Of a stretch of 64,000 bases of DNA, positions 1-8,558 are shown piece by piece (position 1 is the stretch's first letter; every line of letters starts with the position of its first letter). This DNA comes from Rhodospirillales bacterium. Its GTDB lineage: Bacteria; Pseudomonadota; Alphaproteobacteria; Rhodospirillales; JAPHRK01. Location: the NCBI GenBank assembly GCA_026196105.1, contig JAPHRK010000055.1, positions 1 through 64,000 on the forward strand. Direction: 5' to 3'. The translations under genes were made by a program, and so were the position numbers. The notes under the pieces are model-generated. The model was not told where the DNA came from, searched no databases, and saw only the letters and a program-made list of their open reading frames with translations.

Positions 1-82
1 GCAACAAACAACGTTGAAAACCGCCAGACCATAAGACCCAAACAACTCTCCCGCCGCCTGCGCATCCCTTCAATATATACAA

Positions 83-94
83 TGTCAAAGAACA
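83..94 (-). promoter_or_regulatory. boxA-like antitermination element of an rRNA leader
   Basis: Read on the minus strand this is TGTTCTTTGACA, followed by an AT-rich stretch and a GGGATGCGCAGGCGGCGG segment. This matches the usual leader just before 16S rRNA in alphaproteobacteria. The 16S gene itself should start a short distance to the left of base 1, outside the window. Identification is from recall of leader sequences; no rRNA sequence is present to confirm it. Confidence 0.7.
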
Positions 95-206
95 AAAAAT
101 AACATAACAAATAACTTAATCGCTTTTCTGAAAAACCTTTAAGATCAATTCGTTAGCCTAAGCTTCGAAGCGTCTCTCGGGTTCGCCTCAGTCCGGCGAG
201 GTGCGC

Positions 207-235
207 TTTCTAGGCTTTAGTAAGTCGCCTGTCAA
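207..235 (-). promoter_or_regulatory. rRNA operon promoter, proximal copy
   Basis: Minus-strand sigma70-type promoter: -35 TTGACA at 235-230, 17-bp spacer, -10 TAGAAA at 212-207. It is followed by the GC-rich discriminator block GCGCACCTCGCCGGACTG, which fits stringently controlled rRNA promoters. It drives transcription to the left, toward the boxA-like leader. Confidence 0.75.
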
Positions 236-353
236 ACACTATTTAAAAAAAACTTTTTCTTTTTTTCGCTGCCCTGAGAAACTTTCAAAATCTACTCTAT
301 GGCATCAGCCAATGAGCTTCTTTATCGGTCCGCCTCAGTGCGGCGAGGTGCGC

Positions 354-382
354 TTTTTAGTCCTATCTAATCGGCCTGTCAA
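354..382 (-). promoter_or_regulatory. rRNA operon promoter, middle copy
   Basis: Minus-strand promoter: -35 TTGACA at 382-377, 17-bp spacer, -10 TAAAAA at 359-354, then the same GC-rich block GCGCACCTCGCCGCACTG. It lies 147 bp upstream of the proximal copy. Confidence 0.75.
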
Positions 383-497
383 ACACTAAATTTAAAAACT
401 TTCTTTTCTCTCCGCTCTAAAAAAACCTTTTAAATCAATTCATTGGCGTCTGCCAGTGGATGACCCGCTTGGTTTGCTGCAGTGCGGCGAGGAGCGT

Positions 498-526
498 TTT
501 CTAGTGGTCTCATCTCCCCCCGTCAA
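498..526 (-). promoter_or_regulatory. rRNA operon promoter, distal copy
   Basis: Minus-strand promoter: -35 TTGACG at 526-521, 17-bp spacer, -10 TAGAAA at 503-498, followed by ACGCTCCTCGCCGCACTG. An A/T-rich stretch just upstream (527-560) could serve as an UP element. This is the most diverged of the three copies. Confidence 0.7.
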
Positions 527-892
527 CAGCTATTTTTCATAAAAATTTTACAAACTTAAAAAACGGCAGAAACACTGACCTTTTTGGGTGAGTTTATTTT
601 CATTTTTACAGATTTACAGAACAATTTCACAGACCATATGGGCAATATTCTTGCGAAACCTTTGCAAATCGATTTAAGGTTTGCCAGCACAATCACGAAT
701 CAAACGATTATAGGGTGACTCGGAAACCATTTCTTAAGAAGATGCTGGATATCATTGATTCAAATCAAGGAATCAAAAAAGCATTTCTTGATGATGGGGA
801 TTAGTTTACAAGATACTGCGTTCCCGGAATACCGGGAGGGGATCATACATATAATGAGTACCAGAGTATCCTATTTGGGGGATCAACTTTAA
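527..892. other. Intergenic region before the M23 peptidase gene
   Basis: No credible coding sequence. It contains an FNR/FixK-type palindrome at 755-768 and a perfect small hairpin at 822-837 (TCCCGG, loop AATA, CCGGGA), which would fall in the 5' leader of the peptidase mRNA. The rest shows nothing recognisable. Confidence 0.5.
755..768. promoter_or_regulatory. Perfect FNR/FixK-type binding site
   Basis: TTGAT-TCAA-ATCAA matches the full consensus TTGAT-N4-ATCAA. It lies about 125 bp upstream of the M23 peptidase start and about 230 bp upstream of the leftward rRNA promoters. Binding is inferred from the sequence alone; a chance match cannot be excluded. Confidence 0.5.
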
Positions 893-2311
893 ATGACGTT
901 ACGACGAATAACAATTTCGGTTGCCTTAATTTCGGCTGCTCTTGCAGCTGCGACCTTTATGATGGGCACACCAGTCCCTACCAATGGCTACGGCGTATCG
1001 GAAACTGAGGTTTCAGTTCTTACCCCCCCGAAAAAAAGTTCTGCTAAGACGGATACCGTCGTCGACAAGATCGTAGATCCGGTTATTGCTCATAAAGAAA
1101 TCGAAACACCAACTGTCTCAGTGGTAACAGCCGCTATTGCTGCCGTACCTACAGAAACAAAACCCGAAGAGAAATATAATAAAGAGCCATACGATAAAAC
1201 AGCTCGTGTAGGCAAAGGCGATACCATGATGGAGATCCTGGTGAAGGCCGGGGTTGAACGTAAAGAAGCCCACAACGCGATTACGGCTTTATCAAAAGTA
1301 TACAGTCCTCGGAAGATTCGCCCCGGGCAAGAAGTTACCCTAACTTTCCAGCCTGACAGCCAAGGCGCTAATCCAGATCGCTTCGATGGCATGATCCTGG
1401 TTCCTGATATTGAGGAAGAAGTTAGAGTTCGACGTAAGATTGAAGGTGGGTTTTCTGCCAAGAAAATTTCAAAGCCCCTTATTCGTAAACTCTCCCGAGG
1501 TGCTGGCGCTATTGATTCGAGCCTATACTTGGCTGCCATGGATGCTGACGTCCCTCAAAGCGTAATTGTTGAACTTATCCGGGCCTACTCCTGGGATGTG
1601 GATTTCCAACGGGATATCCAGAAAAATGATGCCTTTGAGGTAATGTACGAACGTTTCTATACAGAAGAAGGTAAGCTGGCTCGTACAGGGGATATCCTTT
1701 TTGCTTCTTTGACCTTACGGGGCGACCGCAAGCCTATCTATCAACATAAAACCAAGAACGGCTTAATTGATTTCTTTGATGACAAGGGACAAAGCGCTAA
1801 AAAAGCTCTGATGCGAACGCCTATTAATGGAGCACGGCTAAGCTCAGGCTACGGCAAGCGCCGCCATCCTATATTAGGCTATACCAAGATGCACAAAGGT
1901 GTCGATTTCGCAGCGCCTCGTGGTACACCAATTTACGCAGCTGGTGATGGAGTGATTGAATTTGCTGGTCGCAAAGGCGGCTATGGCAAGTATATCCGAA
2001 TTCGTCACACCAATTCATATTCTACCGCCTACGCTCACCAAAGCCGTTTTGCGAAAAAGATGTACAAAGGCCGCCGGGTGAAACAAGGCCAAGTTATTGG
2101 CTACGTTGGCACAACCGGACGTTCAACAGGGCCTCACCTACATTATGAAATTCTGCACAAAGGCCGCCAGACTAACCCTCTCCGGGTTAAGATGCCCTCT
2201 GGTCGCAAGCTTAAAGGTAAAGAGTTTGCTCGCTTCAAGAAAACTAAAGCAGAGTTGGAACAGACCTATGCTTCCCTTCCAATGGAAGCAGTGGTGGCAA
2301 GGGTCCAATAG
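893..2311 (+). CDS. M23 family metallopeptidase (MepM-like)
   Basis: Membrane-anchored or periplasmic peptidoglycan hydrolase of the LytM/M23 type, expected to cut peptide cross-links in murein. The 472-residue protein starts with an uncleaved or cleavable signal segment (about 8-24), then a variable linker, a LysM/Csd3-like N-terminal region (about 100-300) and the M23 domain (about 308-435). Zinc ligands are visible: H334 and D338 in HKGVD, and H417 in the GPHLHYE motif, with H382 nearby as a likely catalytic His. All key residues are present, so an active enzyme is expected rather than an EnvC-like activator. The ATG at 893 is used because the upstream in-frame ATG at 854 runs into a stop; a GGGG tract lies upstream. 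It may respond to oxygen through the FNR-type site at 755. Confidence 0.9.
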   Translation: MTLRRITISVALISAALAAATFMMGTPVPTNGYGVSETEVSVLTPPKKSSAKTDTVVDKIVDPVIAHKEIETPTVSVVTAAIAAVPTETKPEEKYNKEPYDKTARVGKGDTMMEILVKAGVERKEAHNAITALSKVYSPRKIRPGQEVTLTFQPDSQGANPDRFDGMILVPDIEEEVRVRRKIEGGFSAKKISKPLIRKLSRGAGAIDSSLYLAAMDADVPQSVIVELIRAYSWDVDFQRDIQKNDAFEVMYERFYTEEGKLARTGDILFASLTLRGDRKPIYQHKTKNGLIDFFDDKGQSAKKALMRTPINGARLSSGYGKRRHPILGYTKMHKGVDFAAPRGTPIYAAGDGVIEFAGRKGGYGKYIRIRHTNSYSTAYAHQSRFAKKMYKGRRVKQGQVIGYVGTTGRSTGPHLHYEILHKGRQTNPLRVKMPSGRKLKGKEFARFKKTKAELEQTYASLPMEAVVARVQ

Positions 2312-2408
2312 CCAAGCCACCTTATTCAAGTATGTGTCTCATGAGCTTTCACTCATTACCAGATGATGAGCCATCAAGAGATGGCTGGTCGACAGGTGAA
2401 ATAAAGAT

Positions 2409-2756
2409 ATGATGAAAATATCCACAATATCTATCGCTATTATTGTGTTTGTAATTCTTATTATTACCCTAGCTGGAATGTACAAATTTAATTATTTATC
2501 AGAACAACCTGGTTATGACGTAGATGGTAATAAAATTAAGGCTTCAAAAATTCATGAGGTTTGTGATGAAAACCTAAAGCGCTATCCTAGTGAACAAGAA
2601 GCTCTTGATGCTGGTTTGGATTATCCACAATTTGGAGCTACTTATTGTCCAGATTACAAAATGCATCCAAGTTGGGATGTAGACAAAGACGGCCTTAATG
2701 ACTGCGAAAAAGATGGTACTTGTGATAACTCCGTAGATTACATGTCACCACGTTAA
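2409..2756 (+). CDS. Small membrane-anchored protein with EF-hand-like loop
   Basis: 115 residues; not assigned to a named family. An N-terminal hydrophobic segment (about 5-24) anchors an acidic periplasmic part. Near the C-terminus, DVDKDGLNDCE fits a DxDxDG calcium-binding loop like those of thrombospondin type 3 or EF-hand repeats. Four Cys residues (in VCDE, TYCPD, NDCEK and GTCDN) could form disulfides. It follows the M23 peptidase by 97 bp on the same strand. Calcium binding is an inference from the motif only. Confidence 0.65.
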   Translation: MMKISTISIAIIVFVILIITLAGMYKFNYLSEQPGYDVDGNKIKASKIHEVCDENLKRYPSEQEALDAGLDYPQFGATYCPDYKMHPSWDVDKDGLNDCEKDGTCDNSVDYMSPR

Positions 2757-2990
2757 TTACTCAACCCAGTTTATCTCAGGACATCTCTGGCTGTTTAGCT
2801 GAGGGCCTTTCAGATTGGCTGAGGCCAATTATGACTTAACAATAAATTTTGACCTATTAAGCGAACTTGGTCACGTCCATTTTATTCTTATTTTTTGCAT
2901 TTTTCCTTTTACCCATACAAAAAATAGGGCTATTCAACACCCCTACATTACTGACGTATTCTCTTTCATCGTGGTAGGGCACATTTAAAG

Positions 2991-4148
2991 ATGAAACTAA
3001 AGAGTATACTACAAGCGATTCACGTAATCGGCTTACTGTTCTTTTTAACGAATTGTGACTCCCCCCCGCTAGCTCCAATTAAAATTGGGGTGGTTCTTCC
3101 TTTGTCTGGTGATTTTCAGATATTTGGGGATACTGGAACTCGAGGGATCAAATTAGCCGTTAAAGAGATCAACGATGCAGGGGGCCTCCTCGGAGGCCGG
3201 AAACTGGAGCTGGTTATTGCTGATAATAAAACCGACCCAGCCGAGTCAGTGCGCCTGGCCCGAAAAATGATTCAACAAGATAATGTGGTCGCCCTTATGG
3301 GGCCAGTGAGTAGTTCGGGCCGCAACGCTATGATGGAAGTTGCCCAAGAATTTAAAACCCCCCTCCTCTATGGCATTGATTACGAAGGCGGAATGTATAA
3401 TCGCTATCTCTTTTGCTTTAGCCCCATCCCAGACCATTATATAAAACCAATCATTCCCTATCTCATCGAAAACCATGGCAACAGTTTCTATATTTTTGGA
3501 TATGACTACATATGGCCTCATAAGATGGCTGAGGCTATCAAGCGAGAAGTAACCGCGAACAAAGGAACCATTGCCGGTGTCGAATTCACTCCCTTTGGGG
3601 CAACCGACTTTACCCCCGTCATAGAACATATACACCAATCAAAAGCTAAAAACCTTATCCTTATTCAGCCCGGACCGGACGGCTTTAACTTCCTAAAACA
3701 ATTTACGGCTGCAGGAATGAAAAAGGATGTTAAGGTCACAGCAATTGCCTCAAATGAATCATATATAGGTGTGGTAAAGAATGAAGATTTAGAAGGTGTC
3801 CTTACCAGTCTTCAATTTATTGCCTCTGCAGAGACACCTGCGACCAAACAATTCATCAAAGCTCATAGCGAACTCTATGGCCCGGAAAGTATTGTGACTT
3901 ATTCAACGGATTCCCATTACAATCTGGTAAAACTTCTTGCACAAGCTATTCAGAAGGTAGGAAGCCTAGACAAAGAAAAAATCATCCCGGCTATGGAAGG
4001 GGTAGTATTTGATACAGCAAGCGGCCCGGTCAATATGCGCAGTGATCACCATGTGGACCTTAATATCTTGCTAGCAGAATTCACTAGAGGTCAACTTCTG
4101 GTCAAAAAGGATTTCGGTGTTATCTCACCAGCAAATCAAAAAAAATGA
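2991..4148 (+). CDS. ABC-type substrate-binding protein (type 1 periplasmic binding fold), likely lipoprotein
   Basis: 385 residues with an N-terminal hydrophobic signal ending in LTNC (Cys22), an imperfect lipobox, so probably membrane-tethered in the periplasm. The rest matches the Peripla_BP_6 family (branched-chain amino acid, amide or urea binders: LivJ/AmiC/UrtA-like), starting IKIGVVLPLSGDFQIFG and containing the AVKEINDAGGLLGGRK motif. No permease or ATPase genes adjoin it. Its stop codon overlaps the start of a diguanylate cyclase gene (ATGA), implying translational coupling. It is therefore more likely the ligand sensor for that cyclase than a transport component. The ligand cannot be told from sequence. 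Confidence 0.85.
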   Translation: MKLKSILQAIHVIGLLFFLTNCDSPPLAPIKIGVVLPLSGDFQIFGDTGTRGIKLAVKEINDAGGLLGGRKLELVIADNKTDPAESVRLARKMIQQDNVVALMGPVSSSGRNAMMEVAQEFKTPLLYGIDYEGGMYNRYLFCFSPIPDHYIKPIIPYLIENHGNSFYIFGYDYIWPHKMAEAIKREVTANKGTIAGVEFTPFGATDFTPVIEHIHQSKAKNLILIQPGPDGFNFLKQFTAAGMKKDVKVTAIASNESYIGVVKNEDLEGVLTSLQFIASAETPATKQFIKAHSELYGPESIVTYSTDSHYNLVKLLAQAIQKVGSLDKEKIIPAMEGVVFDTASGPVNMRSDHHVDLNILLAEFTRGQLLVKKDFGVISPANQKK

Positions 4149-6028
4149 AACTCCGTACCCGCATCACCCTTTGGCTTTCCCCCGTCATCATTCCCATGGT
4201 GGCGATTAACATTATTCAGTTCAAAGGGCAGACAGAAGCTATTGAGAAAAACATTAAACAGATCAGCCTGATGGCTGTCGAAAACACGGCTAATGAGATA
4301 AATGACTATCTCCTTTTGAAAGACAATACCAACGACTTTATCTTCGATAAACTCATGAATTGTCAAAATTCTATAAGCAATCTAGGGCCCCAAAAGGACA
4401 GTGAAATTGGCCTTATCTTGAAGAAAAACCCAGGTTTCTCTCTTTTTGTTTTTGCCGATCGTGATGGACGAGTTACATATAGCAACACAGCCTTAACTCA
4501 ACGAACTCGCCATCTCCTCCCTCGCAACATTAAAGGTCAACGCGCCTTTAATGATTCTGTCCATAGCGTGATGCTTAACAGTTATTGGCAATGGAAAAGC
4601 TCCCAACCTCAACTCAACAAACAAAGCCAACAAGTTCGCCTTAAGTTGAATGACCTGACAGAAAGAGGGGAAACAAACTCAAGGCTTTATCGCAGACTCC
4701 AAGAAAGCTTAGTGTTGAGTACACGACTTATAAAAAACCCTGCTCATAAAGTATTCTTCGGCGGACGCGAAATCATTGAGAAAGCAGGTTTACCCTTTAG
4801 GACTGATACTTACTTCACTGTGTCTCCTATGCTTGATTGCTCTGATAAACTTATTGGTTATGCTGTCCTCTTCCTCAACTGGGCTATGATTGAAGATCGG
4901 CTATATATTTTAAAACAACGACTTAAAGCTCAAGGTTTTGAACATGCCAGAGTTGCCATTTTTGATGAAAACAAACAGGTCTTTTTAACTGAGGCGGGCA
5001 CTATCTCTGCAACTGAATTAGGGAGAAGTATTTCATCGCATCCTGAAACAAGCCAACTTAAACTGGGCGAAGCTTATTTTTCACCTCTCATTGACGGTTA
5101 TTTAGCAACGGCACGAATTGCAGATGCCCCAATTTTAAATGAGATCGAATATGGACAAAACCAGGCAATCTTTAAGTCCGTAGAAATTGCCTTTCTTAAA
5201 TTGGCAGCAAAACAATCTGCATTTTCTATTTCAGTCATCATCTCTAACGATACCCTTATAAAACAGACACGCGAACTCTTGATTAGAATGTTGGCTTGGA
5301 CCGCTGGTAGCGGAGCCCTTCTCTTAATTTTGATCGTCTTACTTACGCGAGGTCTTGTCGCACCAGCAATTGTCATGGCGAACACTATGAGACGGATTGC
5401 TAAAGGGGATTTGAAACAACGCGTTGAAATTCCCCGGAATGACGAAATTGGTCAATTAGCTAGCGTGTTTAATCGTATGACAGACCAGCTAGAAAAACAA
5501 AAAGTACTGCTGGAAAGTCAATCGAAAACTGATGCCCTGACGGAGGTAGCAAACCGCAGACACTTTGACGAATATCTAGAGCAGGAATGGCACAGCGCTC
5601 AACGGACTGGTGACCCTCTTTCTCTTGTTATACTGGATATTGATTTTTTTAAGCCATACAATGACAACTATGGTCATAGTGAAGGTGATGTCTGCCTTAA
5701 AAAGGTTGCAGAGGTTCTTTCAAACCTTCTCGTCAGGTCTACAGATGTGTTTGCACGTTTCGGCGGTGAAGAATTCGCCTGTATTCTCCCTCATACCAAT
5801 AAAATGGGCGCTTTAACCATTGGCGAAAAGATGCGTCAAGTTATTGCAGAACTCGAAATAACCCACGAATATTCAGCTATTGAGGATTATTTGACCGTAA
5901 GTGTTGGTATTGCCACTTTGACCCCAGGAGATGACGATACATCCAAACTACTTATTGAGTTAGCCGATGGCGCCTTGTATGAAGCCAAGCACGCGGGTCG
6001 TAATAGAGTCGTAGTCGCTAACCCTTAA
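4145..6028 (+). CDS. Membrane diguanylate cyclase (periplasmic sensor-HAMP-GGDEF)
   Basis: 627 residues: TM1 (about 8-27), a ~350-residue periplasmic sensor domain (Cache-like by length and position), TM2 (about 380-400), HAMP (about 400-455, ending DEIGQLASVFNRMTDQL) and a GGDEF domain (about 465-625). The active-site motif is GGEEF at about 540-544, and a full RxxD inhibitory site (RSTD) sits five residues before it, so c-di-GMP synthesis with product inhibition is expected. No EAL domain. It overlaps the upstream binding-protein gene by 4 bp and is followed 12 bp later by a yaiI-type gene. The simplest reading is a periplasmic-ligand to c-di-GMP signalling pair. Confidence 0.92.
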   Translation: MKLRTRITLWLSPVIIPMVAINIIQFKGQTEAIEKNIKQISLMAVENTANEINDYLLLKDNTNDFIFDKLMNCQNSISNLGPQKDSEIGLILKKNPGFSLFVFADRDGRVTYSNTALTQRTRHLLPRNIKGQRAFNDSVHSVMLNSYWQWKSSQPQLNKQSQQVRLKLNDLTERGETNSRLYRRLQESLVLSTRLIKNPAHKVFFGGREIIEKAGLPFRTDTYFTVSPMLDCSDKLIGYAVLFLNWAMIEDRLYILKQRLKAQGFEHARVAIFDENKQVFLTEAGTISATELGRSISSHPETSQLKLGEAYFSPLIDGYLATARIADAPILNEIEYGQNQAIFKSVEIAFLKLAAKQSAFSISVIISNDTLIKQTRELLIRMLAWTAGSGALLLILIVLLTRGLVAPAIVMANTMRRIAKGDLKQRVEIPRNDEIGQLASVFNRMTDQLEKQKVLLESQSKTDALTEVANRRHFDEYLEQEWHSAQRTGDPLSLVILDIDFFKPYNDNYGHSEGDVCLKKVAEVLSNLLVRSTDVFARFGGEEFACILPHTNKMGALTIGEKMRQVIAELEITHEYSAIEDYLTVSVGIATLTPGDDDTSKLLIELADGALYEAKHAGRNRVVVANP

Positions 6029-6040
6029 AGTGAGTTCCTA

Positions 6041-6487
6041 GTGGAAATTTTTGTCGATGCAGACGCCTGCCCGGTAAAAGACGAAGTTCTTAAAGTTGCC
6101 GAACGTCATAACCTAAAGGTCCATATCGTCAGCAATCAGTGGATGCGTATGCCTCGTACCCCAATGATTAATGTCGTTGTCGTCCCCGAAAACCCCGATG
6201 CCGCCGATGACTGGATTGCCGAACATATTGGTTGTGAAGATATAGCGATAACTGGGGATATCCCTTTGGCAGACCGTTGTATCAAACAACAAGCCATGGT
6301 CCTAAACCACAACGGTAAAGCCTTCACAGAAGAAAGCATCGGCATGGCCCTCGCCATGCGCGACCTCATGACTCACCTACGAGAAACAGGTGAAATGACC
6401 AGCGGTGCAGCAGCTTTTTCCAAGCGAGACCGGTCACGGTTTTTGGAAATGCTAGAGAGAGCTGTTCAGGAGATTAAACGTAGGTAA
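6041..6487 (+). CDS. yaiI: YaiI/YqxD family protein (UPF0178, DUF188)
   Basis: 148 residues, the usual size for this conserved family of unknown biochemical role, thought to have a PIN-like fold. It has the family's N-terminal signature FVDADACPVKDEV and the later GDIPLADRC segment. The start is a GTG 12 bp after the diguanylate cyclase, so it is probably cotranscribed. It converges with serB, 7 bp away. Confidence 0.88.
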   Translation: MEIFVDADACPVKDEVLKVAERHNLKVHIVSNQWMRMPRTPMINVVVVPENPDAADDWIAEHIGCEDIAITGDIPLADRCIKQQAMVLNHNGKAFTEESIGMALAMRDLMTHLRETGEMTSGAAAFSKRDRSRFLEMLERAVQEIKRR

Positions 6488-6494
6488 TACAAAA

Positions 6495-7391
6495 TTATCC
6501 AACGAATTCTTCTGCTTTATACCCTTGGGCATAAAGCAGAGCAGAAAGGTCACAAAAGCCAATTTTGTGGTGGGCTTCTTTTGCTACGATGGGCTTACAG
6601 TGGAAGGCAATGCCTAGGCCTGCGGCCTTGAGCATGGGAAGATCATTAGCTCCATCACCGACGGTCATGGTTTCTTCGAGCATCAACCCCTGGTCCATAG
6701 CCAAATCTTTAAGAGACTCGAGTTTCGCTTCCTTGCCAACGATCGGCTCAATCACCTTACCTGATAATTTCCCATCGATAATTTCCAGGTTGTTGCCACG
6801 GTTAAAGTGAAAGCCGACTTGCTTAGCAACCCGGCTGGTAAAATAAGTAAAACCACCTGAAACCAAAGCACAATATGCGCCATTCGCCTTCATGGTTTGA
6901 ACCAATTGCATAGCTCCAGATGTCAACTTCACATCCACCATTGCTTCAGCCATTTTTGATTCGGGCAAGCCCTTGAGCAAAGCAACGCGCTCATTAATTG
7001 CGCCGCGAAAGCCAACTTCACCATTCATCGCACGTTCTGTAATACGGGCGACCTTATCTTTGAGGCCTGCAAACTCTGCCAAATCATCTAAGGTTTCCCC
7101 GATAACAATGGTAGAATCCATATCGGCAACCAGAAGTTTCTTTTTCCGCCCTTCGGCTTTTTGGGCGACAACATCGACAGGCCACCCTTCTAGGTGTTGA
7201 CGCACAGCAGCTCGGGCGGTTTCAGGGTCAAGGCCTTCAAAGTAAATATCGGCTGCAACCCCCTCTTTGAGCGAAACCGTCTCCCCGATTACAGCACCCA
7301 TCTGCAAAAGAGACTCACGTGCTTCTGCCGCCAGCCCATCGTCTAGGTCATGGCTATCGCTTGGGGTTATGAGGGTTAGAACATTGCGCAT
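6495..7391 (-). CDS. serB: Phosphoserine phosphatase
   Basis: 298-residue HAD-superfamily enzyme that makes L-serine from O-phosphoserine in the last step of serine synthesis. HAD motif I is DMDST with nucleophile D90 and acid/base D92; a later GDGANDLPML segment supplies motif IV Asp residues. An N-terminal ~75-residue ACT-like region precedes the catalytic part, as in other proteobacterial SerB proteins. It is divergent from miaA (73 bp between starts), so both promoters lie in that short gap. Confidence 0.95.
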   Translation of the reverse strand: MRNVLTLITPSDSHDLDDGLAAEARESLLQMGAVIGETVSLKEGVAADIYFEGLDPETARAAVRQHLEGWPVDVVAQKAEGRKKKLLVADMDSTIVIGETLDDLAEFAGLKDKVARITERAMNGEVGFRGAINERVALLKGLPESKMAEAMVDVKLTSGAMQLVQTMKANGAYCALVSGGFTYFTSRVAKQVGFHFNRGNNLEIIDGKLSGKVIEPIVGKEAKLESLKDLAMDQGLMLEETMTVGDGANDLPMLKAAGLGIAFHCKPIVAKEAHHKIGFCDLSALLYAQGYKAEEFVG

Positions 7392-7464
7392 GTATGGGGG
7401 TATAATCCTTGGTTTGCTAATAAATCAAGTGGCGTTGTGTGACATCTGCGTTATAAGGCAAATT

Positions 7465-8412
7465 ATGGAGAAAAAACCTGTTCTTATTGTTGCCGGACCG
7501 ACAGCCAGCGGAAAATCATCCCTGGCCCTGGACGTGGCTATTGAGTTTAACGGTGTTGTAATTAACGCCGACTCTATGCAGGTTTACGACATACTTTCCG
7601 TAATTACCGCTCGCCCGAGTAAAGAAGATGAAGCGAAAGCCCCTCATCGGCTCTATGGCTTTCTCCCTCCTGCCAAAGCCTGTTCTGCTGGCTTTTGGGT
7701 GGAGCAAGCGATAACTGAAATTAAAGCTGCATGGGTAGATGGCAAACTCCCGATCCTTTGTGGAGGCACAGGGCTTTATCTTAAAACAATTGTAGAAGGC
7801 ATTAGCGAGCTTCCGACAATTCCTGATAAATACCGAGAACAGGCAACAGCTGAATTAAAACGCCTTGGTAACGAAGGCTTTCACCAAGAAGTAGCGAAGT
7901 GGGACCCAGAAATTGCCAAACGACTCCCACCTTCTGACTCCCAACGCCTTATTCGAGCCTGGGAGGTCTTTGAGTGCACCGGAGAACCTTTGTCAGTTCT
8001 CCAGAAAAAAAACAAACCAACCCCTCCTCTTCCCCAAGCCCAATTCACTCAAATTGTCTTAGCCCCTCCTCGGGAAGACCTTTATCAATCCTGTGGGACA
8101 AGGTTTGACAAAATGATTGAAGCTGGGGCTTTGGAAGAGGTTGAAGCAATTGCGGCCCTCAACTTAGACCCAGTTCTTCCCGCGATGAAAGCCCTAGGTG
8201 TCCCAGAAATCTTAGGGTTTCTGCGAGGTAACACCACATTGGATCAGGCGCGTGAGAAATCAAAACAGACCACCCGAAACTATGCCAAACGCCAGTCGAC
8301 TTGGTTTCGCAACCAAGTCAAAGGGGCAAAAGTGGTCTCCACGCAATATTCGGAAAGCATTCGACCAAAAATCTTTTCATTTATTCGTCAGAATGTATTG
8401 ACCGACAGGTAA
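7465..8412 (+). CDS. miaA: tRNA dimethylallyltransferase
   Basis: 315-residue cytoplasmic enzyme that adds a dimethylallyl group to N6 of A37 in tRNAs reading UNN codons. A P-loop GPTASGKS is at about 11-18, followed by the family's NADSMQVY segment, and GGTGLYLK lies further in. The open frame extends upstream to 7267 over serB, but the ATG at 7465 gives the normal MiaA N-terminus and avoids a long overlap, so that start is chosen. In many relatives miaA sits near serB and ilv genes, as here. Confidence 0.95.
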   Translation: MEKKPVLIVAGPTASGKSSLALDVAIEFNGVVINADSMQVYDILSVITARPSKEDEAKAPHRLYGFLPPAKACSAGFWVEQAITEIKAAWVDGKLPILCGGTGLYLKTIVEGISELPTIPDKYREQATAELKRLGNEGFHQEVAKWDPEIAKRLPPSDSQRLIRAWEVFECTGEPLSVLQKKNKPTPPLPQAQFTQIVLAPPREDLYQSCGTRFDKMIEAGALEEVEAIAALNLDPVLPAMKALGVPEILGFLRGNTTLDQAREKSKQTTRNYAKRQSTWFRNQVKGAKVVSTQYSESIRPKIFSFIRQNVLTDR

Positions 8413-8426
8413 TGAGAGTCTAGTGT

Positions 8427-8494
8427 GCGGCGCTTCGTACGGGAGTGATTCCGTGCGTATTTTCCTGCTTTGGGAAAGATTTAAGCGAAGCCGC
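8427..8494 (+). ncRNA. Possible structured leader RNA upstream of ilvI
   Basis: The 146-bp gap before ilvI can fold into a three-way junction. A closing stem pairs GCGG(CG)CTTCG at 8427-8437 with CGAAGCCGC at 8486-8494. One hairpin has a 6-bp stem (8439-8444 with 8449-8454, one G-U) capped by a GUGA tetraloop. A second hairpin pairs TTTCC (8461-8465) with GGAAA (8473-8477). An A6/T6 stretch follows at 8502-8515. It could be a regulatory leader of the branched-chain amino acid operon or simply a small hairpin cluster. Pairing was worked out by eye. Confidence 0.4.
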
Positions 8495-8558
8495 TTGAAA
8501 TAAAAAAGATTTTTTCGTGTCGAAGACCAATAAAGACTTAATTTTGGAGTAGAAGATA

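Larger units (their letters stand above)
183..540 (-). repeat. Three tandem ~145-bp promoter-bearing repeat units
   Basis: Three imperfect direct repeats with a period of about 144-147 bp. Each contains, on the minus strand, a -35 box, a 17-bp spacer, a -10 box and a conserved block reading roughly GCGCACCTCGCCGCACTG. AT-rich filler between units is also partly conserved (the motif ATCAATTCATTGGC and variants). The repeats look like amplified rRNA promoters rather than coding DNA. Confidence 0.75.

Noticed and set aside
201-389. Short open frame in the repeated promoter region
   Set aside because: It runs antisense through two rRNA promoter repeats and shows no coding character; the repeats explain the conserved sequence.
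8421-8498. Possible attenuation leader peptide before ilvI
   Set aside because: A GTG-initiated frame of about 24 codons exists, but it is not rich in Ile, Leu or Val codons and has no clear Shine-Dalgarno, so attenuation of the classical kind is not supported.
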